From positions 1-40,820 of the forward strand of contig DPRM01000104.1 of NCBI GenBank assembly GCA_003537645.1: a stretch of DNA of 40,820 nucleotides. Reading direction: 5' to 3'. The DNA comes from Prolixibacteraceae bacterium (GTDB lineage: Bacteria > Bacteroidota > Bacteroidia > Bacteroidales > Prolixibacteraceae). Position numbers and translations under genes: made by a program. Every line of letters starts with the position of its first letter. Position 1 is the stretch's first letter. The notes below the pieces were generated by a model. That model ran no database searches. It saw only the letters and a program-made list of their open reading frames with translations, and was not told the origin of the DNA. Of the stretch, positions 32,442-40,719 are shown one piece after another.

Positions 32442-34709
32442 ATGAGTATTTACATTTTCTTTTTAGTAGTACTTTTTTTGCTGGCCATTTCAGACTTGAT
32501 GGTTGGTGTTGCCAACGATGCAGTTAACTTTTTGAATTCGGCCATTGGCTCAAAAGTAGCAACCCGCAGAGTAATTATGATTGTTGCCAGCATCGGAATC
32601 ATTACCGGCGCATTGTTTGCCAACGGAATGATGGAAGTCGCCCGGAAAGGATTATTTCTCCCACAGTATTTCCTCTTTACAGAAATAATCCTCATTTTCA
32701 TGGCTGTGATGTTTACCGATATTTTATTACTCGATTTCTTCAACACATTTGGATTACCCACTTCTACAACCGTTTCGCTTGTTTTTGGGCTCTTGGGTGC
32801 AGGTGTCGGAATGGCATTCTTAAAAGTTGGAGAGGGCGGCACCATCGTGGTTGACGGAGTCGAAAAAATTGCACAGATTGGCGATTTTATCAACTCGTCG
32901 AAGGCGCTGGTTATCATCTCGAGCATCTTACTATCAGTAGTTTTCTCATTTATTTTTGGAATTGTTATTCAATGGATTAGCCGATTAATTTTTACGTTTA
33001 ACATTGAAAAAACAATTAAATACTACGGATCAATCTGGGGTGGAATCGGAATTTCGGCTATTACTTTTTTTATGCTGATAAAAGGCGTAAAAGATGCCTC
33101 GTTTATGACTCCCGAAATATATGCATCAATCAAAGAGAATACTTTTTTGATAATCGGATTAAGCTTTGTTTTTTGGGCTTTTCTTCTTCAACTCTTAAAT
33201 TGGATATTTTCTGTCAATCCATTAAAAGTGGTAGTATTGGCTGGAACATTTGCGCTGGCAATGGCATTTGCCGGAAATGACCTTGTAAATTTTATTGGTG
33301 TTCCACTGGCCGGGTACGAAGCATTCAAGCTCTTTTCGGCAAACGGAGGAAACGATCTTTTAATGAGTGGTTTACTTGGCGACATTATCACACCTTCCTA
33401 TTTTCTGATTGGCGCCGGTGTTATAATGCTAATAGTACTTTGGTTCTCCAGAAAGGCTCAAACTGTTATTGAAACTTCATTGAACCTTAGCCGTCAGGAA
33501 GAAGGAGACGAACGGTTTGGATCTTCAGCTTTTTCAAGAGTTTTGGTTCGCAAGGTTGTTAATACCGGAACATTTTTCAGTCATGTAATTCCACAATCAG
33601 TGATCGAAAAAGTTGGAAAACGATTTGATACAACAGATTTAGAAGAAAGAACCAAGAAAGATCCGAATCCGCCAATGTTCGATATGGTAAGAGCATCGGT
33701 AAACATGATGGTGGCGTCTATTCTTATCGCAATCGGAACATCTTATAAACTACCACTTTCGACCACCTACGTTACCTTCATGGTGGCCATGAGTACTTCG
33801 CTGGTTGACGGAGCCTGGGGGCGCGACAGTGCAGTTTACCGTATTACCGGAGTGTTTACAGTTATTGGCGGCTGGTTTATTACCGGTTTTGCTGCCTTTT
33901 CAGTAGCTTTTCTACTCTCAATATTTATGGGTTGGGCACAGCTTTTCGGCGTAATTTCTCTTGTAGCTTTCGTCATATTCTCTTTCTACAGAACTAACAT
34001 TACCCACAAAAGACGCGAAAACAACCAACTTGAAACTGCTGAAGAAGTTGAAGAAACCCGTTCGGTTGCAAGCCTTTTCGAAAAATGCAACACTGGTATA
34101 AGAAAAACGCTTAACACAGTTAACGATTTATACAGCAATACAATCAATCTGCTTATAAAAGAAAATCACAAGGAGTTAAAAAAACAGCTGAAGATCTCGA
34201 CACAACTGGAAGAAAAGCTCAACAACAAGAGAAACAAACTATATCAAACCATTCCGTCGTTACCTGTTTCCGAATCGATTGAGGCAACTCATTATTACAT
34301 TCTGACCCTCGACTATCTGAAAGAGCTTGCACATTGCACTACTTTTCTGGTTGAACCTGTTTACAATCATGTTGACAACAATCACAAACCACTGATCGGA
34401 TCACAGGCTGAAGAGTTAACACAGTTGACAAATGCTTTTGATAAATTCATGAAACTGGTACTTAGTTCTCTGGAAGACAATAATCAGGAAAAGCTGAACA
34501 GAATAAATGAAGAGCAGGCCGTAATTCTTTTGATGATTAAAGAATCGCGTAAAAACCTGATTAAAACAATCAAACGGAACGAGGTCGGAACCAAAACAAG
34601 CATGTTGCTACTCGGTATTTTAAACGAAACCAGAAACATCCTGATTTACACAGTCAATATGATGAGAATTCAGAATGATTTTACAGTAACTGTGAAAGAA
34701 GAAAAATAG
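32442..34709 (+). CDS. PiT-family inorganic phosphate transporter with C-terminal PhoU-like domain
   Basis: A 755-residue protein. Residues about 1-525 form a PiT permease with two inverted signature repeats: GVANDAVNFLNSAIGSKVA near residue 22 and AFAGNDLVNFIGVPLAGYEAF near residue 278. Later helices include KLPLSTTYVTFMVAMSTSLVDGAWGRDSA. Residues about 530-755 are soluble and helical (KCNTGIRKTLNTVNDLYSNT...), matching a PhoU-like bundle fused to the permease. It should move metal-phosphate or Na+/H+-coupled phosphate into the cell, and the PhoU-like tail may gate transport. PiT and PhoU-like proteins are often encoded as separate neighbours; fusion is known in Bacteroidota. The 3' end abuts a 56-base palindrome. 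Confidence 0.92.
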   Translation: MSIYIFFLVVLFLLAISDLMVGVANDAVNFLNSAIGSKVATRRVIMIVASIGIITGALFANGMMEVARKGLFLPQYFLFTEIILIFMAVMFTDILLLDFFNTFGLPTSTTVSLVFGLLGAGVGMAFLKVGEGGTIVVDGVEKIAQIGDFINSSKALVIISSILLSVVFSFIFGIVIQWISRLIFTFNIEKTIKYYGSIWGGIGISAITFFMLIKGVKDASFMTPEIYASIKENTFLIIGLSFVFWAFLLQLLNWIFSVNPLKVVVLAGTFALAMAFAGNDLVNFIGVPLAGYEAFKLFSANGGNDLLMSGLLGDIITPSYFLIGAGVIMLIVLWFSRKAQTVIETSLNLSRQEEGDERFGSSAFSRVLVRKVVNTGTFFSHVIPQSVIEKVGKRFDTTDLEERTKKDPNPPMFDMVRASVNMMVASILIAIGTSYKLPLSTTYVTFMVAMSTSLVDGAWGRDSAVYRITGVFTVIGGWFITGFAAFSVAFLLSIFMGWAQLFGVISLVAFVIFSFYRTNITHKRRENNQLETAEEVEETRSVASLFEKCNTGIRKTLNTVNDLYSNTINLLIKENHKELKKQLKISTQLEEKLNNKRNKLYQTIPSLPVSESIEATHYYILTLDYLKELAHCTTFLVEPVYNHVDNNHKPLIGSQAEELTQLTNAFDKFMKLVLSSLEDNNQEKLNRINEEQAVILLMIKESRKNLIKTIKRNEVGTKTSMLLLGILNETRNILIYTVNMMRIQNDFTVTVKEEK

Positions 34710-34718
34710 GAAAATTCA

Positions 34719-34774
34719 ATATCATTGAAAAATTAAAGGCAGCTAATTAGCTGCCTTTAATTTTTCAATGATAT
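34719..34774. terminator. Perfect 56-base palindrome, bidirectional terminator between convergent genes
   Basis: Arms 34719-34746 and 34747-34774 are perfectly complementary over 28 bases. The core GGCAGC-taatta-GCTGCC is flanked by A-rich sequence on one side and TTTAATTTTT on the other, so each strand yields a GC stem followed by a U-rich stretch. It starts nine bases after the phosphate transporter stop and contains the last codons and stop (34743-34745) of the convergent rfaE2 gene. Confidence 0.8.
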
Positions 34775-35240
34775 CGCTGGTCGAAAACCCTTTGGTTAAG
34801 TCAATGCGTTCAACCCGTCCTCCTGAAGCCAGAACAATGTCGTATCCGGCAATCTCTTCGATTTGGTAATCACGTCCCTTAACTAAAACATCAGGCAAAA
34901 TAGTCTTTATCAGGTTGTATGGCGTTTCTTCGTTAAAAATAAGAACTGCATCAACCATCAGTAATGAAGCAAGCAAAACAGCGCGCGACTGCTGGTCAAT
35001 CAGCGGACGGTCGTTGCCTTTAAGCAGTTTAACGGAAGCATCAGAATTAAGGCCAACAACAAGTTTGTCGCCAAGTGCGGCAGCCTTTGCCAACGAATCA
35101 ACATGTCCGCGATGAACAAGGTCGAAACAGCCATTGGTGAAAACCACCGAACAGCCGGTCTGTTTCCAGCTTGTTAAAACCGGCATAAATTCATGTATAT
35201 CTTCAAATATTTTAGATTGAATAGTTTCGGCTGTTGTCAT
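34743..35240 (-). CDS. rfaE2: D-glycero-beta-D-manno-heptose 1-phosphate adenylyltransferase (RfaE2 domain)
   Basis: A 165-residue cytidylyltransferase-like nucleotidyltransferase. The HxGH nucleotide-binding motif is seen in TNGCFDLVHRGHVDSL (about 34-49), followed by VVGLNSDASVKLLKG with the family's NSD segment, then RPLIDQQSRA and LVKGRDY. It adenylates heptose 1-phosphate in the ADP-heptose pathway for the lipopolysaccharide core. It corresponds to the C-terminal half of the HldE fusion of E. coli; the separate kinase gene is not in this window. The last codons (SDIIEKLKAAN) are built into the right arm of a long palindrome. It is transcribed downstream of panC-panD but separated from them by a terminator. 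Confidence 0.9.
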   Translation of the reverse strand: MTTAETIQSKIFEDIHEFMPVLTSWKQTGCSVVFTNGCFDLVHRGHVDSLAKAAALGDKLVVGLNSDASVKLLKGNDRPLIDQQSRAVLLASLLMVDAVLIFNEETPYNLIKTILPDVLVKGRDYQIEEIAGYDIVLASGGRVERIDLTKGFSTSDIIEKLKAAN

Positions 35241-35266
35241 CTGAAAAATATTTTTTGTAAAAATAG

Positions 35267-35305
35267 AAAAACCTCATTGCTTATTACGGGAGCGATGAGG
35301 TTTTT
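35267..35305 (-). terminator. Terminator of the panC-panD operon
   Basis: AAAAACCTCAT (35267-35277) and ATGAGGTTTTT (35295-35305) form 11 perfect pairs, extended inward by GC/GC after a mismatch. On the minus strand a further T-rich stretch follows. It lies 22 bases past the panD stop and 27 bases ahead of the rfaE2 start, so it separates the two units. By symmetry it could act in both directions. Confidence 0.75.
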
Positions 35306-35326
35306 CATTCGTATCTTTTCGATAAA

Positions 35327-35677
35327 TTATATCAGCTTGTTTGTTTCGGTATCAGGAAAAACCAACCAGGGTTTAAACGATTTGGCTTCCTCAAAATCCA
35401 TTTGAGCATACGACATAATAATTACAACATCGCCCACTGCAACTTTTCGCGCGGCTGGTCCATTCAGGCAAATTGTACCCGAACCACGCTCGCCTTTAAT
35501 CACATAAGTTTCAAGTCGTTCTCCATTGTTGATGTTTACCACCTGTACTTTTTCATTCTCAATCAAATTGGCAGCCTCCATCAAATCCTGATCGATTGTA
35601 ATACTGCCAACGTACTGCAAATTGGCTTCGGTAACAGTAACTTTATGTATTTTTGATTTGCAAACTTCTATAATCAT
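35327..35677 (-). CDS. panD: Aspartate 1-decarboxylase proenzyme
   Basis: A 116-residue pyruvoyl enzyme that decarboxylates L-aspartate to beta-alanine for pantothenate synthesis. It self-cleaves between G24 and S25 (YVGSITID) to generate the pyruvoyl group. Other family features are KSKIHKVTVTEA at the N-terminus and ERGSGTICLNGPAARKVAVGD around the active-site loop. I chose ATG 35677 (MIIEVCKSKIH) over an upstream in-frame ATG at 35707, because the family starts there and the longer form would overlap panC. It begins seven bases after the panC stop, making a compact panC-panD operon in which its product is the substrate for PanC. Confidence 0.95.
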   Translation of the reverse strand: MIIEVCKSKIHKVTVTEANLQYVGSITIDQDLMEAANLIENEKVQVVNINNGERLETYVIKGERGSGTICLNGPAARKVAVGDVVIIMSYAQMDFEEAKSFKPWLVFPDTETNKLI

Positions 35678-35684
35678 CTTGTAT

Positions 35685-36527
35685 TTATTTAAATTCGATG
35701 TTATCAATCAACCTGATCTTGCCACAATGAACAGCAATACATCCAACTTTTACGCAAGGTTCGTCCCACGACTTTACGGGCAAAAGCGTCACTGAATTAA
35801 CAATTTCAAAGTATTCTGTGTTCAGAAATTCGTTTTGGTTGATGCGCTCAATTACCCAGCTGCAAAGATTTTCTACGGAGAACTCGCCTATTTTGTTTAC
35901 AGCTTCGAACAATGTCGCCGAAATATGAGCAGCATTCAGCCTTTGTTCAGCGCTCAGTAACATATTTCGCGAACTCATTGCCAGGCCGTCGTCTTCGCGA
36001 ATAATTGGACATGCAATCACTTCAACCGGAAGGCTTAATTTCCTGACCATTTCGTTAATAATAGCCAATTGCTGAAAGTCTTTTTGTCCGAAAAATGCTT
36101 TATCGGGCTGAACGATTTCAAATAAGCGGCTCACCACCTGCGCCACACCGTTAAAATGTCCGGGTCTGAATTTTCCTTCCATCACTTCTTCGAGTGTTCC
36201 GAAGTTAAACTGGCGGGTATCCGATTCAGGATAAATTTCGTCGGTTTCAGGAGCGAAAACAAGCTGGCAGGCTGAAGGGGCAAGTAAATCAATGTCTTTT
36301 TGAAGATCGCGGGGATAACGCTCCAAATCGCCTTTGTCGTTAAATTGGGTTGGATTTACAAAAATGCTGACTACAACAAAACCGGATTGTTGCCCGGCCA
36401 AATCGACCAAAGAAAGGTGGCCGGGGTGTAATGCGCCCATCGTTGGAACAAAACCAATGCTCAATCCTTCCTCTCTTTTTCCGTCAATTATCTTCCGAAG
36501 AGCGTTTATATGCTTTACTATCTGCAT
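35685..36527 (-). CDS. panC: Pantoate--beta-alanine ligase
   Basis: A 280-residue pantothenate synthetase that joins pantoate and beta-alanine with ATP. It has the HIGH-type motif in FVPTMGALHPGHLSLV (about 24-39), FVNPTQFNDKGDLERYPR, the FGQKDFQQL segment binding ATP, and DGLAMSSRN (KMSKS equivalent). I chose ATG 36527 (MQIVKHINAL) instead of the open upstream extension to 36575. It is first in the panC-panD unit and divergent from the GT5-like gene at 36675. A near-consensus -7 on the minus strand (CAAAGTAA on plus at 36549-36556, 7 of 8) may belong to it. Confidence 0.95.
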   Translation of the reverse strand: MQIVKHINALRKIIDGKREEGLSIGFVPTMGALHPGHLSLVDLAGQQSGFVVVSIFVNPTQFNDKGDLERYPRDLQKDIDLLAPSACQLVFAPETDEIYPESDTRQFNFGTLEEVMEGKFRPGHFNGVAQVVSRLFEIVQPDKAFFGQKDFQQLAIINEMVRKLSLPVEVIACPIIREDDGLAMSSRNMLLSAEQRLNAAHISATLFEAVNKIGEFSVENLCSWVIERINQNEFLNTEYFEIVNSVTLLPVKSWDEPCVKVGCIAVHCGKIRLIDNIEFK

Positions 36528-36620
36528 TTTGGATAAAAAATGAGGGTGCAAAGTAAATAAATAAATCAATACCAATTGTAACTTGTTAAGGTTTTTTAAG
36601 ACCTCTGTAACCCGCTGGAA

Positions 36621-36650
36621 TTGAATATTGCCGATATTTTACTAATTTTG
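36621..36650 (+). promoter_or_regulatory. Promoter of the GT5-like / DUF4270 / glmS unit
   Basis: TTG (36621-36623), 19 bases, then TAATTTTG (36643-36650): an exact match to the Bacteroidota consensus in sequence and spacing. Initiation near 36657 would leave about 18 bases before the ATG at 36675. This is the best-formed promoter in the window. Confidence 0.65.
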
Positions 36651-36674
36651 CACAATTAAACTCAGGCGAATTAA

Positions 36675-37478
36675 ATGGAAAAGAAAAAAGTCTTATTTAT
36701 TTCTTCAGAAATTACCCCCTATCTTCCCGAGACCGAAATGTCGAGAAAATCCAGGTTCCTGCCACAGGGAATTCAGGAGAGAGGAAAGGAAATCCGGACT
36801 TTTATGCCTAGATATGGTAGTGTGAATGAACGTCGTAATCAATTGCATGAGGTTATCCGCTTGTCGGGTATGAACCTGATCATTGATGATACCGACCACC
36901 CGTTGATTATAAAAGTTGCCTCCATTCAATCGGCACGAATGCAGGTTTATTTTATCGATAACGAAGATTACTTTCAGCGAAAGCATGTTTTGAAAGATTC
37001 CAAGGGAAATGAATTTGCCGATAACGATGAAAGAGCAATCTTCTTCGCACGCGGAGTGCTCGAAACAGTAATTAAACTGCGCTGGGCGCCCGATCTGATT
37101 CATTGCAGCGGATGGTTGACTTCGCTGGTTCCTCTTTACGTTAAAAAGGCTTACAACGACGATCCGCTATTTGTAAATGCCAAATTGGTTTATTCGGTAT
37201 ATCACGACGACTTTAAGAAATCACTGGATGTAAACTTCAGGAACAAGCTGAAAATGAACAACATTGACAATAGTGATACCGAACTTGTTGACGACCCGAG
37301 CTATGTGAATTTAAGCAAGCTGGCAATTAATTATTCGGATGCTGTTATTCAGGGATCAAGTAAAATTAACACTGAAATATCGGAATATATTAAATCTTCG
37401 GAAAAATTATTTTTAGACTACCAACCTGAAAGCACCTATATTGATGCTTACAACGACCTGTATGACAAAATGTTGTAA
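36675..37478 (+). CDS. Truncated GT5 (glycogen/starch synthase N-terminal domain)-like protein
   Basis: A 267-residue protein resembling only the N-terminal Rossmann domain of family GT5 glycogen synthases. The opening KKVLFISSEITPYLPE, the FMPRYGSVNERR segment and HCSGWLTSLVPLYVKK (where GT5 enzymes have HAHDWHTAL) correspond in order. The nucleotide-sugar-binding KxGGLxDV motif is absent: its position reads PETEMSRKS. The whole C-terminal catalytic half is missing and the stop is natural, with a DUF4270 gene following 33 bases later. It is therefore unlikely to be an active glycosyltransferase, although such proteins are often labelled glycogen synthase. The same arrangement next to panC and DUF4270 is, as I recall, common in Bacteroidota, suggesting a conserved unidentified function. 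Confidence 0.82.
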   Translation: MEKKKVLFISSEITPYLPETEMSRKSRFLPQGIQERGKEIRTFMPRYGSVNERRNQLHEVIRLSGMNLIIDDTDHPLIIKVASIQSARMQVYFIDNEDYFQRKHVLKDSKGNEFADNDERAIFFARGVLETVIKLRWAPDLIHCSGWLTSLVPLYVKKAYNDDPLFVNAKLVYSVYHDDFKKSLDVNFRNKLKMNNIDNSDTELVDDPSYVNLSKLAINYSDAVIQGSSKINTEISEYIKSSEKLFLDYQPESTYIDAYNDLYDKML

Positions 37479-37511
37479 GAAATAGGTTTAACAATTTTAA
37501 AAATATAATTG

Positions 37512-38846
37512 GTGAAAAAAGAACTTGCAGTAATGTTCAAATTCGTAGTCGGATTTGCATGTATAGTAATAGCACTTGGAAGTTGTACTGACGATATTAA
37601 TGATCTAGGAAAAGATTTGCTTGATAAAAGCGACCTGGTTACCGTAAGAAAATGGGTGAGCGACAAAGAAATGATTAAAGCTTATACCATGACTGACGAA
37701 AAACAAAGAACAGACGAACCTCCATACAATCTGCTTGGTAGCTTGAACGATCCGATTTTTGGAAAAACAACCGCCAATTTTGCCTGCCAGCTCCGCCTGA
37801 ATTCATTCCCGAAGTTCAAGGAAAACGACATTATCGATTCAATTGTTTATTACGTTGCGTACAAAGAAATATACGGGGATACATTAACTGCACAAAAACT
37901 GAAAGTATATGAACTGGCATCTGACCTGATTTACGACAATAAATATTATCAGGATACTGACTTGAAAGGACTCGCGAAAAGTGAAGTATTGGCCGAATTG
38001 AATTACATCCCACGATTTAAAGACACATTACAATCAGCAACATCGACAGTTAAAGACACTGTAACACAAGAGATTGCCTTTCATCTAAACCATTCACTGG
38101 CCCGCAAACTAATGGCAACCGATTCGATAACTCTGTCGGATAACGTTAAGTTTCTCAAGCACTTTAAAGGTTTATACGTCGAAGCCGGCGATATTGCAAG
38201 TGGTGGAACGATACTTAAAACAACCGGTTCGGGTATGATATTGTATTTCCGGAAAGAAAACGACACCACGAAATACCGACAGACCTTTTATGTTACAAAA
38301 ATTTCGGCCAATGTCAGCCAGTTCACCCATGACTATTCGCAAACTGCATTTGCTGCCAATCTCGACAAGGAAACTGTTCAGGATAGTTTGATCTATCTGC
38401 AAACTACCGGTGGACTAAGAACCAAAGTTTTAATTCCTGATTTGGGGAACTGGATCGATTCAACCAATTTTGCTATCAACAAAGCAGAACTTGTTTTCCA
38501 GGTTGATTCGACAATTACCGATCTAACAAAAATGTTACCGCCCGAACAACTTGTTTTTTCGGCTATTGGAGTTGACAAAGATGGAAATCCGACTAAATAT
38601 TTTCCATCGGATTTTCTTTTCTCGCAAGCATATTACGGCGGCACTTATAACAGCAAAGATAAAACCTACAGGTTTAACATAGCCAAGCACTTACAGGAAG
38701 TGATCGACAAAAAAGCAGGAAAAGGAAACTACGGATTTTACCTCGAAACAGCCTTCAGGGCAGCCAGCTTCAGAAGAGTAGTTTTAAAAGGTGCCACAAG
38801 CAAATCAGGTATCCGGCTCGAGATAACATATTCAAAAATTAATTAA
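37512..38846 (+). CDS. DUF4270 family lipoprotein
   Basis: A 444-residue Bacteroidota-specific protein. The signal peptide runs through FKFVVGFACIVIALGSC, whose lipobox LGSC is followed by TDDINDLGKDLL. The acidic residues after the cysteine are compatible with surface export. The remaining 420 residues are beta-rich (for example IDSIVYYVAYKEIYGDT and INKAELVFQVD) and match DUF4270, whose function is unknown. The start is either GTG 37512 (VKKELAVMFKF, giving a lysine-rich n-region) or ATG 37533 (MFKFVVGF); the first is preferred here. It lies between the GT5-like gene and glmS in one apparent transcription unit, which hints at a role in the cell envelope. Confidence 0.85.
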   Translation: MKKELAVMFKFVVGFACIVIALGSCTDDINDLGKDLLDKSDLVTVRKWVSDKEMIKAYTMTDEKQRTDEPPYNLLGSLNDPIFGKTTANFACQLRLNSFPKFKENDIIDSIVYYVAYKEIYGDTLTAQKLKVYELASDLIYDNKYYQDTDLKGLAKSEVLAELNYIPRFKDTLQSATSTVKDTVTQEIAFHLNHSLARKLMATDSITLSDNVKFLKHFKGLYVEAGDIASGGTILKTTGSGMILYFRKENDTTKYRQTFYVTKISANVSQFTHDYSQTAFAANLDKETVQDSLIYLQTTGGLRTKVLIPDLGNWIDSTNFAINKAELVFQVDSTITDLTKMLPPEQLVFSAIGVDKDGNPTKYFPSDFLFSQAYYGGTYNSKDKTYRFNIAKHLQEVIDKKAGKGNYGFYLETAFRAASFRRVVLKGATSKSGIRLEITYSKIN

Positions 38847-38880
38847 TCCCCCATTTTCGATAACCCCAAAAATTAATCGT

Positions 38881-40719
38881 ATGTGTGGAATAGTTGGTTA
38901 CATTGGCGATAAAAATGTTTATCCCATCCTGATTCAAGGCCTTCAAAGGCTAGAATACCGTGGTTATGATTCAGCCGGATTGGCAATCTATAACAGTTCA
39001 CTGAAAGTATTTAAATGTAAGGGCCGGGTTGCCGACCTCGAAAAATTTGTTTCAGCCGAAGACATCAGTGGAAATATAGGAATCGGGCATACCCGTTGGG
39101 CTACCCACGGCGAACCAAACGACCGCAACGCCCACCCGCATACATCAATGAATGGCGATTTTGTGCTGGTGCACAATGGAATTATCGAAAACTACGCCGA
39201 ACTGAAATCCGACCTTCAGAAAAAAGGATACTCCTTTCAGTCGGATACCGATACTGAAGTATTGGTAAACCTGATCGAATATTTTTACCTGAATGCAGAA
39301 GAAGTAAATGCGGAAATCGCAGTCAGACTGGCTCTCTCGAAAGTTGTGGGCGCTTATGGAATTGTGGTAATCTGCAAAAACGAAAAACACCAGCTAATAG
39401 CTGCCCGCAAAGGAAGTCCGCTGGTAATCGGGATTGGCCGCGGTGAATATTTCATTGCATCAGATGCAACTCCGATCGTAAATTATACCGACAGTGTGAT
39501 TTATCTGAACGACCACGATGTTGCCATCATCAACAAAGACAGCCTGACTCTTAAAACGCTGGAAAACAATCCGGTGGCTTTTAAAATCACCAAGGTTGAT
39601 ATGAGTATCGGCGATCTCGAAAAAGGAGATTTCGAGCATTTTATGCTGAAAGAAATTTTCGAGCAGCCAAAGACCATCGAAGATACTTTCAGGGGTCGCA
39701 TCTCGCCCGACCATTCAGAAATTGTACTGGGCGGACTGCTGGACGTTTTTCCTAAACTGCTTAAAGCCAGACGAATTATCATTATTGGCTGTGGCACTTC
39801 GTGGCATGCCGCTTTGGTAGGCGAATACCTGATTGAAGAGTATGCACGCATTCCGGTTGAAGTTGAATATGCATCGGAGTTCCGCTACCGCAATCCGATT
39901 TTAAACAGCGATGATGTAGTGATTGCCATTAGCCAAAGTGGTGAAACTGCAGATACACTTGCCGCATTGCGAATGGCAAAAGAAAATGGTGCAACCATTC
40001 TTGGCATTTGCAATGTGGTTGGATCGAGCATTGCCCGCGAAACAGATGCCGGAGTTTATACCCATGCAGGTGTCGAAATCGGAGTAGCATCGACCAAAGC
40101 ATTCACGGCACAGGTTACGGTAATTACATTACTTGCGCTTAAACTTGCCAAAGAGAAGCAAAATATTTCTCCTGAATTATACCTGCAACTTATTTCTGAA
40201 CTGGCTGAAATTCCGGAGAAGCTAAAATCAATTTTAGTCAAGCATCCGCATATCAAAGAAATTGCAGCCAAATACAAAGATTCAATCAATGCACTTTATC
40301 TTGGCAGAGGTTATCTTTTCCCGGTTGCACTCGAAGGAGCACTTAAGTTGAAGGAGATTTCGTACATCCATGCCGAAGGATACGCTGCCGGTGAAATGAA
40401 GCACGGTCCGATTGCACTTGTCGATGATAATTTACCGGTGATTGTGGTGGCCGCCAAAGACCACTACTACGAAAAAATTGTAAGTAACATTCAGGAAGTA
40501 AAAGCCCGTAAAGGAAACATTATTGCCGTGGTTACCGAAGGCGACGATACCTTGAAAAACATGGTAAACGACGTGTTCGAAATTCCGAAATCGCACCCGG
40601 CAGTTTCTCCGTTGCTTGCTATTATTCCTTTACAGCTATTTTCGTATTACATTGCTGTAATGCGCGGATGCGACGTTGATCAGCCCCGAAATCTGGCTAA
40701 ATCGGTTACCGTCGAGTAG
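38881..40719 (+). CDS. glmS: Glutamine--fructose-6-phosphate aminotransferase (isomerising)
   Basis: A 612-residue enzyme making glucosamine 6-phosphate from fructose 6-phosphate and glutamine, the first committed step to peptidoglycan and lipopolysaccharide amino sugars. The N-terminal glutaminase begins MCGIVGYIG with nucleophile C2 and contains GHTRWATHGEPNDRNAHPH. Two SIS isomerase domains follow: one near 285-430 with IIGCGTSWHA and SQSGETADT, the other near 455-600 with GRGYLFPVALEGALKLKE. The C-terminus DQPRNLAKSVTVE is the canonical end carrying the catalytic lysine. The gene starts 34 bases after DUF4270, so it is probably co-transcribed; that short gap leaves no room for a glmS ribozyme. 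No terminator is seen before the window ends. Confidence 0.97.
   Translation: MCGIVGYIGDKNVYPILIQGLQRLEYRGYDSAGLAIYNSSLKVFKCKGRVADLEKFVSAEDISGNIGIGHTRWATHGEPNDRNAHPHTSMNGDFVLVHNGIIENYAELKSDLQKKGYSFQSDTDTEVLVNLIEYFYLNAEEVNAEIAVRLALSKVVGAYGIVVICKNEKHQLIAARKGSPLVIGIGRGEYFIASDATPIVNYTDSVIYLNDHDVAIINKDSLTLKTLENNPVAFKITKVDMSIGDLEKGDFEHFMLKEIFEQPKTIEDTFRGRISPDHSEIVLGGLLDVFPKLLKARRIIIIGCGTSWHAALVGEYLIEEYARIPVEVEYASEFRYRNPILNSDDVVIAISQSGETADTLAALRMAKENGATILGICNVVGSSIARETDAGVYTHAGVEIGVASTKAFTAQVTVITLLALKLAKEKQNISPELYLQLISELAEIPEKLKSILVKHPHIKEIAAKYKDSINALYLGRGYLFPVALEGALKLKEISYIHAEGYAAGEMKHGPIALVDDNLPVIVVAAKDHYYEKIVSNIQEVKARKGNIIAVVTEGDDTLKNMVNDVFEIPKSHPAVSPLLAIIPLQLFSYYIAVMRGCDVDQPRNLAKSVTVE

Noticed and set aside
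36675..37478. Annotation as a functional glycogen synthase (glgA)
   Set aside because: The KxGGLxDV motif and the C-terminal domain are absent, so only fold-level similarity can be claimed.
38847..38880. glmS ribozyme or riboswitch
   Set aside because: Only 34 bases separate DUF4270 from glmS, far too short for the ribozyme, and no such fold is seen.
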